This document shows, in pieces, positions 31,478 through 40,666 of a stretch of DNA of 64,000 bases; position 1 is the stretch's first letter, and the number at the start of each line of letters is the position of its first letter. The stretch comes from Mesorhabditis belari (taxonomy: Eukaryota > Nematoda > Chromadorea > Rhabditida > Rhabditidae). The stretch lies in NCBI GenBank assembly GCA_958450365.1, contig CAUEEP010000266.1, positions 204,001 through 268,000 on the forward strand, read 5' to 3'. The notes under the pieces were generated by a model. It was given only the letters and a program-made list of their open reading frames with translations. It did no database searches and had not been told where the DNA came from. A program made the position numbers and the translations under genes.

Positions 31478-32713
31478 TTAGGTTGACAACTTAATAATGA
31501 CGCGTTTATGTAACAAATCATTTATTCCAAAAAACACAAAAGAAGAGCTTTCAATTCGAAAGGTATTCTCCATTAGTATCTATGACTTCTTCCCATCTTC
31601 TGCGCAAATCCCGGATCCCATCCTCGAAGAACTTGGGAGTTTTTGAGGCGAAGTAGTCATTCACTGCTTTTATGACCTGAGCATGATCATCGAACTTTTC
31701 TCCCTCCAAAAAAGTGCTTCAGCGACCGAAACAAAAAGTAATCTGAAGGAGCCAAGTCGGGAGAGTAAGGTGCGTGGGGCAGTACTTTCCAGCCAAGTTC
31801 CTCGATTTTCTTATAAGCGATCTTTGCAGTGTAAGGTTTTGCGTTGTCGTGTAAAAATCTGACTCTCTCCGGTTTGAGCCCCAATTTCTTCAAAGGCTCG
31901 TTAACTCTCATTAATTGCTTCGAATAAAGATCAGCATCGACGGTTTGGCCAGGTTTCAGCACTTCATAATGCACCAATCCCTTGAAGTTCCACCAGCAAC
32001 AGAGCATTATCTTCTTCCCATGGATATCAGGTTTGGGAGTGGTTTGCGGGGTCTGCCCAGTAGATAGCCATTGATTTTTGCGTTTAACGTTCTCGTAGTT
32101 GATCCACGTTTCGTCAGAAGTCAAAACCCTGTGAAAAAAACTCGTTTGATTTACATTTTTGTAGCAAAATTGAGGCGACATTGTTGCTTTGGGTCAGTTC
32201 GTGAGGAACCCATTTTCCAACTCGATTCTTTTTCCCAAGTTTGTGTAAATAGTTTTCGATTGTCGTATGGGATACTTCAAATATTTCTGCCAACTCACGA
32301 ATGGTGAGTGTTGGGCAATCTTCAATTAAGGCGAGCAAGTCATCGTCGACCACTTCTGGAGGATGTCCTTGGTGTGGCTCGCCTACGAGGCTTTCATCGC
32401 CGCCTTGGAATCTTTGAAACCATCGTTGACATTGCCGAATGTCTTTCCTCTCCAAAAACAGTGATGATCGTGCGAAGAGATTCAGCTGGTGATTTTCCTT
32501 GTTTAAAATCGTAGAACAATGCAACTCGAATACGGGATTTTTTGTCCTCCATTTTTTGCCAAAAAGCGAATGATGAAATTTGGAGCACTAAATGTTATTT
32601 ATGCAGACATCTTTTACTTTGTATATATGCAAAAAAAGAGGGAAGAAACGGCGCTTGAAATTACAAAAAAACATGTTAAGTAGTGACGCGTCATTATTAA
32701 GTTGCCAACCTAA
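31478..32713 (-). mobile_element. Full-length mariner transposon, inactive
   Basis: The termini TTAGGTTGACAACTTAATAA and TTAGGTTGGCAACTTAATAA (on the other strand) are inverted, extend through ATGACGCG, and are flanked by TA at 31476-31477 and 32714-32715. The length of 1236 bp and the content are those of a mariner element. One mismatch near the ends and several frameshifts show age. Confidence 0.95.
31551..32552 (-). pseudogene. Mariner transposase, frameshifted
   Basis: The minus-strand reading starts MEDKKSRIRVALFYDF at 32552 and ends DTNGEYLSN at 31551, but at least three frame changes separate the blocks. The N-terminal helix-turn-helix (TIRELAEIFEVSHTTIENYL) and the linker WVPHEL are present. 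The DD34D catalytic signature is visible as LTSDETWI, HDNAKP and YSPDLAPSDY. All three acidic residues survive although the frame is broken, so the gene cannot make an active protein as it stands. Confidence 0.93.
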
Positions 32714-33049
32714 TAAATCGATTACAGCTTAAGCCTAAGCCTTACAGCGGCGTTGCATAAAGTTGATGAAAGTGTCTAGCGTGGATTGGAGGATTTCCCT
32801 TGACTAGAACATTCAAATTTCTCCTGTGCATTGTGCGTTTTAAACCCTCTTCTTTCAATTGATCGGCAGACATCTAAATTAATTAATTGGGTAGGTTAGC
32901 GCACGTATTTTTGCGCACAAGTCTTTTGCGCAATGTCATTGGCTAAAATTTGCATTTTAGTCGTTGATGGACCCCCGACCTCTAGGATACGCACTCGGAT
33001 CGGGGGTCCAACTGTCCGTGGTCCAACTGTCCGTGGTCCGACATCGGTT

Positions 33050-33345
33050 TCACTTACTGACGCATAAGACCTCCCCGCAAGATCACGGCAGGTTTTCTGA
33101 AACCCCGCCCCTTCACGTCAAGCGAGTCGGCACTTGCCAGCGGCATTGCCACTGGCAAACCCCGCCCCTTCACTTCAAGCGAGTCGGCACTTGCCAGCGG
33201 CATTGCCACTGGCAAACCCCGCCCCTTCACTTCAAGCGAGTCGGCACTTGCCAGCGGCATTGCCACTGGCAAACCCCGCCCCTTCACTTCAAGCGAGTCG
33301 GCACTTGCCAGCGGCATTGCCACTGGCAAACCACGCCCCCTCACC
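33050..33345. repeat. 57-bp GC-rich minisatellite, about 4 copies
   Basis: Unit of 57 bp (19 codons) with TCAAGCGAGTCGGCACTTGC, CAGCGGCATTGCCACTGG and CAAACCCCGCCCCTTCAC. It contains an internal palindrome (TTGCCAGCGGCATTGCCACTGGCAA). An upstream flank GACGCATAAGACCTCCCCGC is shared with 28270-28303 in inverted orientation. Long open frames on both strands reflect the 19-codon period. Confidence 0.92.
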
Positions 33346-34440
33346 TCAGAAGCTTTAAAATGGTCGACATGCCGAAACAAAATCATTTGAAATGAAAAAA
33401 ATTCAAGCTTTTGCATGGCTTAATTAGAATGTAACCATTATTTTGCATGTTGCCAGCATTAATTTAGTCTTTTTCACCATCAATTCATATCTTCTTCATC
33501 AACCACGGGATGTCTGCTTGGACTTGCCACGGCTTCCAACCACTTTTCGCGCATCCGGACCTGAATCGCCCTCAGAAGGGAATGCTTGGAGAAGTCCTGA
33601 AAGACCAAAGACCTGAAAGAACCGGTTTGTTTCTGGTTTTGCTTCCAGCGCCTCACCTTTGCAATGGACTGTGTCGAGTCAAAGACTTTTTCTATCTTTA
33701 CTTTTTCGATCTACCCACACCCAACCGAGCCAATGATTGTCCAGGTCTTTGTTTCTATATTTTATGACTTATAACAATCTTTTTCTTAAGGTTTTGGGAC
33801 CGCTTCCAAAAAAGGAGTTTGCCGGAGACGTGTAGCTTGCCATGGACAACGACTGGCGTGTCGTTGTCCATGGACACACCAGTCGTTGTCCATGGCGAGC
33901 CACACGGACAATGGTCAATGAGAATTGCGCCTCGAGGTTCAACAATTCAACAACTCAACAAGTGACCCTGGTGAAATCAAGAAATTTGAAGTCCATGCAA
34001 AGCATTTTGCAAGAGAGAAGGCCATCCCACGCACAATTGAGCTCAGTATTTCGGCTGCGCTGCTCCGCGAGCCAAAGCCAAAGCTCCGTGATAGAACCTA
34101 AAGTTTTGTCCTTCGCTACACGTGCTCTTTTGATTGTTGGCGATGAAATAAAAGCTTTAATCTAAAGGTTGAATAGAAATTTCCGAGGATCAATCCGTGA
34201 ATTTGGTATCGAAAGAGACAAAGAGGGAATTGATTGGATAAAAAATAGACAAGATTACGGTAGATTAAGTCTAAACTAGTCTTGTCTAGTAGTGTTGAAG
34301 CTGTCTTGTCTAGTGGTCTTGAAGCTATAGACGTAAACGCTACGGTTACGATAATTTGCAAAAGTTAAGTTGAGATGATTTTATGTTTTGGACACTCTAA
34401 TGTCATTTACTTTCATTCATTGTACTAGAAAGAGTGCGTT
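33346..34440. other. No gene recognised
   Basis: It contains a compact palindrome CCATGGACAACGACTGG...GTCGTTGTCCATGG at 33840-33897, present as one forward and two reverse arms. Short open frames at 33510-33767 and 33842-34165 lack recognisable motifs and splice context. Confidence 0.5.
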
Positions 34441-35120
34441 TACACTGTGTTGGTGTACTGTGTTGCTGTACTATGTGGCTGTACTATATTGCTGTACTAT
34501 GTGGCTGTACTATGTGGCTGTACTATATTGCTGTACTATGTGGCTGTACTATGTGGCTGTACTATATTGCTGTACTATGTGGCTGTACTATGTGGCTGTA
34601 CTATATTGCTGTACTATGTGGCTGTACTATATTGCTGTACTATGTGGCTGTACTATGTTGCTATACTATATTGCTGTACTATGTGGCTGTACTATATTGC
34701 TGTACTATATTGCTGTACTATATTGCTGTACTATGTGGCTGTACTATATTGCTGTACTATATTGCTGTACTATATTGCTGTACTATGTGGCTGTACTATG
34801 TGGCTGTACTATATTGCTGTACTATGTGGCTGTACTATGTGGCTGTACTATATTGCTGTACTATGTGGCTGTACTATGTGGCTGTACTATATTGCTGTAC
34901 TATGTGGCTGTACTATATTGCTGTACTATGTGGCTGTACTATGTTGCTATACTATATTGCTGTACTATGTGGCTGTACTATATTGCTGTACTATATTGCT
35001 GTACTATATTGCTGTACTATGTGGCTGTACTATATTGCTGTACTATATTGCTGTACTATATTGCTGTACTATGTGGCTGTACTACGTCGCTGTAAACGCG
35101 CCCTTTCTAGTACAATGAAT
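34415..35120. repeat. 13-bp minisatellite inside an inverted-repeat element
   Basis: About 49 copies of CTGTACTATGTGG or CTGTACTATATTG (34446-35090). The array is bracketed by TTCATTGTACTAGAAAG plus TGCGTTTACA (34416-34443) and its inverted copy TGTAAACGCGCCC plus TTTCTAGTACAATGAA (35090-35119). All three frames stay open because 13-bp units rotate the frame, giving long artificial ORFs. Confidence 0.95.
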
Positions 35121-35829
35121 TCTTCAATTTCCTTGCGACAATGCTTTGGTATCTCGAGAAAAAGAAGATTCAGTGCACAAGAAAGGGTGAGTTTACAAAA
35201 TTTGTTCACAGTGTACATCGGTGTTACACAGTGTACATGTACAATGTTCAAAAAGTACACCCAGACAGAGCTATGATGTCAATAAATTGTTTTTGAATCG
35301 CTAAAACGCTTAGACATAAGTGGAAAGCTGTTAAAAATGATTTGTTGCTAAAAATGTTGCGAAAAAATCCCTCAAAATCTCCTCATTTCTCACTTATTCC
35401 TCTCTGATAACATTTTCGAGTGATTTTTAGAGAAAATTTCTGAGATTTTCATGTAATTCATGAAATTTTCTTTAAAATATTGAATCGTAAACATTTCCCA
35501 TAGTTTCAGTGCAATCAGTGCAATGATCGTCTCTCTTTTCTGCTCCTTTTCTTCTCCTTTCCCCTTTTTGACTCATGCTAATTGTATTGTTTGTGGTGGT
35601 GCGGAGAAACAAATGAGATTAGTGATCCCCGGGAATGGCTGGGGCACATTTAGCGCGATTGGACGTACCCCCTTTTGAGACTTTTGGCCATCTCTGGTCT
35701 TACTGTAGCCCAGACACTCGTTCTTGCCTGGCTTGTTGGCTTGTTGATTTCAAAATTTAACCATTTCAGCTTATTTCAACCATTTTAACCTTTATATCTT
35801 ATAAGCCATTATATCTTATAATCAGCCAT

Positions 35830-36362
35830 TTCAGCTTATTTCTTAGGCCAGCCAGCTTTCAGCCATTCAGCCATTCAGCCAGTCAGCTTTCAGCCAGCCA
35901 GCTTTCAGCCATTCAGCCATTCAGCCATTCAGCCAGTCAGCCATTCAGCCATTCAGCCATTCAGCCAGTCAGCCATTCAGCTTTCAGCCAGCCAGCTTTC
36001 AGCCATTCAGCCATTCAGCCATTCAGCCAGTCAGCCATTCAGCTTTCAGCCAGCCAGCTTTCAGCCATTCAGCCATTCAGCCATTCAGCCAGTCAGCCAT
36101 TCAGCCATTCAGCCATTCAGCCAGTCAGCCATTCAGCCAGTCAACCATTCAGCCATTCAGCCAGTCAGCCAGTCAGCCATTCAGCCAGTCAACCATTCAG
36201 CCATTCAGCCAGTCAACCATTCAGCCATTCAGCCAGTCAGCCAGTCAGCCATTCAGCCAGTCAACCATTCAGCCATTCAGCCAGTCAACCATTCAGCCAT
36301 TCAGCCAGTCAGCCATTCAGCCATTCAGCCAGTCAGCCAGTCAGCCATTCAGCCAATCAGCT
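35830..36362. repeat. 8-bp CAGCCATT/CAGCCAGT minisatellite
   Basis: About 66 octamers, alternating CAGCCATT, CAGCCAGT, CAGCTTT and CAACCATT, with higher-order blocks of 40-60 bp. Confidence 0.95.
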
Positions 36363-36839
36363 TCTTATAATTATTACCTTCAATACTACAAGGCGTTCTG
36401 TTGTTTTTCAATTTAGAACGATGAATTAACGAAAACGATTAACTAAAACATAATCGATCTCTAATCATAATCGATCATTTTCTGATCTCTAATCTCTCTG
36501 CATTGTCTGATCTCTGACCTCTACCCGATCTGCTTCCATAAATAAATGCGTAAAAAGTTCCCGGGAATTGAGATTTTGAATGCTATCAATATTTACTATC
36601 AATATCCTTAAGGATAGCGCTTAAAATTGAATTCAGTCGATCAAAATTAGAATTTCTTTTCAACAAATAACCCAACATAAATAACATTCAGTTTTTAAAG
36701 ATCTACATATTTAAATACCGCTTTTTTATTTGAGACAAACCTTGAGTCTCTTGGGGAATGCAGCACACACGTGATCGGGGATCACACACGGGGATCACAC
36801 ACACACAAATGGGGATGCTCTACAGTGAACAACTCGTCA

Positions 36840-37215
36840 CTCGTTCTCGTCGAAGAAACTCGAAGAGACGCGGAAAGCGTTTGAGCAGCAACCGTGGAAA
36901 TAGATCGCTATCAAGCTCAGCTTTTTGGATGTATGGATATTTGTGAAGCTTCTTGTGAACAATCGACCGAACAGAACCGAAATTTTCTCTTCTCGGGCCA
37001 TTTGCCGTATCGACCTTCTTGGTTTCTTGGATTTTTTCGGCTCATTTCTTCAATTCGTTTCACAATTGCTGGAGTAGTGGCTATTTTTGGCCGAACGTGG
37101 ACGATCGTTTGCCAAACCGGTAAGCTTGATCCTCTTCAAGCAATCGTAAACGGTGCTCTTTGAATGGCAGAATTTCTTCTCGGACAGCTCACCGACTCGG
37201 ACAGCTCACCGGCAA
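36840..37215 (-). pseudogene. Tc1-like transposase, N-terminal remnant
   Basis: On the minus strand the frame reads RVGELSEKKFCHSKSTVYDC then LKRIKLTGLANDRPRSAK, the paired-type helix-turn-helix of Tc1/mariner-superfamily transposases with its downstream GRPR-like region degraded. After a stop, another frame gives PRRSIRQMAREEKIS, the second helix-turn-helix. The catalytic domain is absent. It shares a 35-bp block with the fragment at 21157-21198. Confidence 0.7.
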
Positions 37216-37269
37216 TTGCAACGGCAAATCGTGTTGATTGCTAAAGGTACTCCGGACTTCGATAGACGC

Positions 37270-37700
37270 TCAATGGCTGGTCGGAGATTTAAATAGATCT
37301 AAATAGCCATCTAAATAGCCATCTAAATAGATCTAAATAGATTCAAATAGATCTAAATGGATTTAAATACCGTAAATACTGTAATAGTACCTCACCCCTC
37401 TCGTACAGTCGCGTAGTCGCAAAAGTTTTTTAGTATTTCATTTTTTGCAAAGCACCCGTACTTTCAAAAAATGCGTTTTTGGTATCAAAAAATAGCCCTG
37501 AATTTCAGCTATTTTTTGATACCTAAGCGAGCATTGTAGCATAAACCGGTGTCGAGAAAAACTCGTTCAAAACTAGACCAAGCAACACTCCGCACCGTCA
37601 TTATGGGGGTGGGGTACTATTACAGTATTTACGGTAGATTCAAATAGATCTAAATAGATTTAAATAGATCTAAATAAACCAAAATAACCATTTAAATAAG
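37270..37700. repeat. AAATAGATCTAAATAG array split by a MITE
   Basis: Short AAATAGATCT / AAATAGCCATCT units occur at 37290-37369 and again at 37635-37690. MITE copy C (37370-37634) is inserted between them. Confidence 0.85.
37370..37634. mobile_element. TA-flanked MITE copy C
   Basis: CCGTAAATACTGTAATAG at one end, CAGTATTTACGG at the other, TA on both sides. Orientation is opposite to copies A, B and D. The GGTATCAAAAAATAGC hairpin is intact. Confidence 0.92.
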
Positions 37701-38094
37701 TATTTTACAAAAGAAAATCAAATAAAAGGTAAAAACAAAAGAATTACTCAAAAAAATCAAATCTGGTCATCAAAGCTTGCGCGATTGGATTCCGGGAAAT
37801 TTTTCCGCATTCTGTATAACTTTTTTGCTACAATCGATTTACTGTATCTTCAGAAGGGAGGTAATCACTAAAATCTCTGACCTCACGAGTTGCGCTTTCA
37901 AAATTTCGCTATACTATTTGTAAAAAGTAATGATGATAGATACATTTCTTGCCTTGATACCTTGTTTCGATTTTATTGGCTTTCTCTTTCTTCCTTCTCC
38001 TTCTTCCTTCTCTTTCTTCCTTCCTTCTTCTCTTTGTTCTTCCTTTCTTTCTTTCTTCCTTTTCTTTCTTCCTTTCTTCTTGGGGAAAGAAGGT

Positions 38095-38250
38095 GTGCTT
38101 AGCTCAGTGGTAGAGCATCTTCTGATCTTCTGCCGGTATGATAGATACATTGATTTTTTGCCTTTCTTCCTTTCTTCCTTCTCTTCTGATCTTCTGCCTT
38201 CTGATCTTAAGCAGAAGATCGAGTTGAAGGTCGAGAGTTCAATTCCCCAT
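38095..38250 (+). other. tRNA-like sequence with an internal insertion
   Basis: TTAGCTCAGTGGTAGAGCA (38099-38117) is a canonical A-box/D-arm and GGTCGAGAGTTCAATTCCCC (38229-38248) a canonical B-box/T-loop, but they are about 110 bp apart. The gap holds a pyrimidine-rich insert bounded by a duplicated TCTTCTGATCTTCTGCC. CAGAAGATC after the insert could pair with GATCTTCTG before it, as an interrupted anticodon stem would. It is probably a tRNA pseudogene expanded by local duplication. Confidence 0.55.
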
Positions 38251-38309
38251 TTCAATTCCTAATTCGATTCCAAATTCTTTGCCATTCACTTCTTTGCTTT
38301 CTTGGCTTC

Positions 38310-38390
38310 ATTACTTCCTTTACTTTATTACTTCCTTTACTTCATTACTTCCTTTACTTCATTACTTCCTTTACTTCATTACTTCCCAAT
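38310..38390. repeat. 17-bp CATTACTTCCTTTACTT array
   Basis: About five copies, following a long CTTT/CTTC-rich pyrimidine tract (37980-38090). Confidence 0.9.
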
Positions 38391-38972
38391 CTTTACCGAA
38401 TCCAGTAACTTATCTGAAATCAAACTCAGAATACAGAATCATATTTACACAATCATTCGATTCACATTATTTCAATCACTCAAACATTCTCCAAAACAGT
38501 TTGTTGTCTTTTCTTTCAATCTTCTGTGGCTCTAAATGCTAATTGTGGTAATCAGTGACAGTAAGAAAGCCCTTAAGTCAAGTGGGGGCTCGATTTCTCG
38601 AAGAGGGGTCAAAATATTGTAAGCAGACGGTGAAGTGGGACTGATTGCTCTAAAGATCTTTAGATTTTAGATTCTAAGATTCTAAGATTCTTCCAGATAA
38701 CTCATTCATCTTTACAGTTTTCAACAAAGCTTTTTTGCTAGGTAAATTCAAATAGATTTAGTTTTTCAAATAGATTTAATTATGGTAATCATCTGGCTTA
38801 TAATTACGGTAATTTTGAGGCTTTAGAAAGCGGCTTTAGCTTTAGAAAGCGCTTCCAGATTCAGGCTAACGTTTGAGCTTTTAAATACTAATCAGTGCTA
38901 ATCAATGGTAATCAGTGAGAACTGATTTTAAGCTCCAAATCTTTAGATACTCTTTATTTACATATCTTTAGA

Positions 38973-39473
38973 TATATATATGTTGTGTCCGATTTAGATT
39001 TCCGTCCGATTTAGATTCAATCTAAATCGGACGTCCGATTTAGATTGAACTTATCGCGGACGTCCGATTTAGATTACAGTCGATATCGGACGTCCGATAC
39101 AGATCGAACAATAATAAACGTGCTTAATATATGTTCTTAAGCGTTTTTTTTTTGCAATTTTCTGCGCTTTTCAAAGAAATTTTCAAAGAACATATGTTAA
39201 GCACGTTTATTATTGTTCGATCTGTATCGGACGTCCGATATAGACTGTAATCAATAAAAGACCTTTGAAAAATGCAGAAAACTACAGAAAACGCTTAAGA
39301 ACATATATTAAGCATGTTTATATTATTGTTCAATCCATATAAGATTTAGATTGAATCTAAATCGGACGTCCGATATAGACTGTAATCTAAATCGGACGTC
39401 CGCGATAAGTTCAATCTAAATCGGACGTCCGATTTAGATTGAATCTAAATCGGACACAACATATATATATGTA
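38973..39473. repeat. Foldback element built on TCGGACGTCCGA palindromes
   Basis: The 500-bp block is largely self-complementary: ATATATATATGTTGTGTCCG at the left, CGGACACAACATATATATAT at the right. The 12-bp perfect palindrome TCGGACGTCCGA occurs at 39027, 39086, 39227, 39362 and 39421 (with one-base variants at other sites), usually flanked by inverted ATCTAAA/TTTAGAT. One more copy is at 40206. Confidence 0.85.
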
Positions 39474-39478
39474 AAATA

Positions 39479-40597
39479 ATGATCATTTAGATCTTTTGGG
39501 CTGGTGATTGGGCTGGTGAATTGAAAACTGCGGGACTTTGAACTAAAATTTATTCAACATAAAACCCATCTCCTGTCACGATTCGAGAAAGAAAAGATTT
39601 CCTTTTGTATTGTGAGAGATAGACGGCACTGATCGAGGCGCTTTGCCACTTCTGGGGGCTATTGTACACCCAGTACACCAGTACAGTAGCATTTGCTTCC
39701 TATCCAGCAACTCCCAGTACACCACTCCCTCCATATCCTCCATATTGACGACTTCTGCTCATTTTACAGGCAATTTGCGGTTTCCTCTTTCGCGGTAGGG
39801 TTTTGGTTTGTGTGTGAGACAAGTGTGAGACTCAAAAATGGAGGACTGGAGACTCAAAAATAGAGGGATGTCCCAGTTTGAGCACTTTCTTAAAAAAAAA
39901 CCCATTTTGATGTCAATAGAAAAGTTGTAGAGAATCAAAAATTAGGCTTATAGCCAAATTTCCAAAAAGATACACTTAGTAGTTTCGCTTAAAATGTTTT
40001 GTGAAATGCAAGTTTTGTGAAAATTCGTAAATTTGGCATTTCTTGAAAACCAGTTTTTGAATCGTTCTGAAAATTTGGATATAAGCTTGATTTTTGATTC
40101 TCTACAACTTTTCCATTGGCACCAAAATGGGTTTCTTTTGAAGAAAGTGCTCAAACTGTCACATATGACAATAGCCCGCAGTTTTCAATTCACCGACCTA
40201 ATATATCGGACGTCCGATATAGAGGGTGCTCAAAAGAAAACCTTTTCAAGCCGGAATTTCTCAGAATTTCTGGCGGGTAATGGTGGTCGATGAAAAATGC
40301 CCGTACAGTAAGGCAGACAGAAAGACAGACAGATACCGTAACCCCCCCCCCTCCCCTCCCCTCCTTTTCCATCATTTCATTTGTGAAAATTCGTAAATTT
40401 GGCATTTCTTGAAAACGAGTCTTTGAATCGTTCTGAAAATTTGGCTATAAGCCTAATTTTTGATTCTCTACAACTTTTCCATTGACACCAAAATGGGTTT
40501 CTTTTGAAGAAAGTGCTCAAACTGTCACATACAACAATAGCCCGCAGTTTTCAATTCACCAACCCAATATATAAAAGACTGATCATTTAGATCTTTT
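39479..40597. repeat. Composite inverted-repeat element with flanking 18-bp direct repeat
   Basis: GGTGAATTGAAAACTGCGGG at 39517 is inverted at 40540-40560 (CCGCAGTTTTCAATTCACC) and again at 40180-40197. Inside, ATTTGGCATTTCTTGAAAAC and TTGATTCTCTACAACTTTTC occur in direct copies at 40033-40110 and 40399-40475, and inverted at 39900-39960. TGATCATTTAGATCTTTT flanks the whole block on both sides (39479-39496 and 40580-40597). Confidence 0.7.
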
Positions 40598-40666
40598 AGA
40601 ATCTTTAGATCTTAAACAGTCTCCTTTAGAAGGTCTGCTTTTAAACGTCGAATCGATTCCGCCAAA

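Noticed and set aside
33050..33416. Open frames on both strands coding RVGTCQRHCHWQTPPLHFK-type repeats
   Set aside because: The 57-bp unit equals 19 codons, so any stop-free unit stays open; there is no start context or conserved domain.
33510..34165. Possible small genes (85 and 107 aa on +, and a minus-strand frame rich in basic residues)
   Set aside because: There are no domains, no splice structure and they overlap palindromic repeats; support is insufficient.
34388..35276. Long overlapping open frames (up to 280 aa) reading CTMWLYYIAVLCG-type repeats in three frames
   Set aside because: They translate a 13-bp tandem array. The frame stays open in all three phases, which is a repeat artefact, and there is no splice or motif support.
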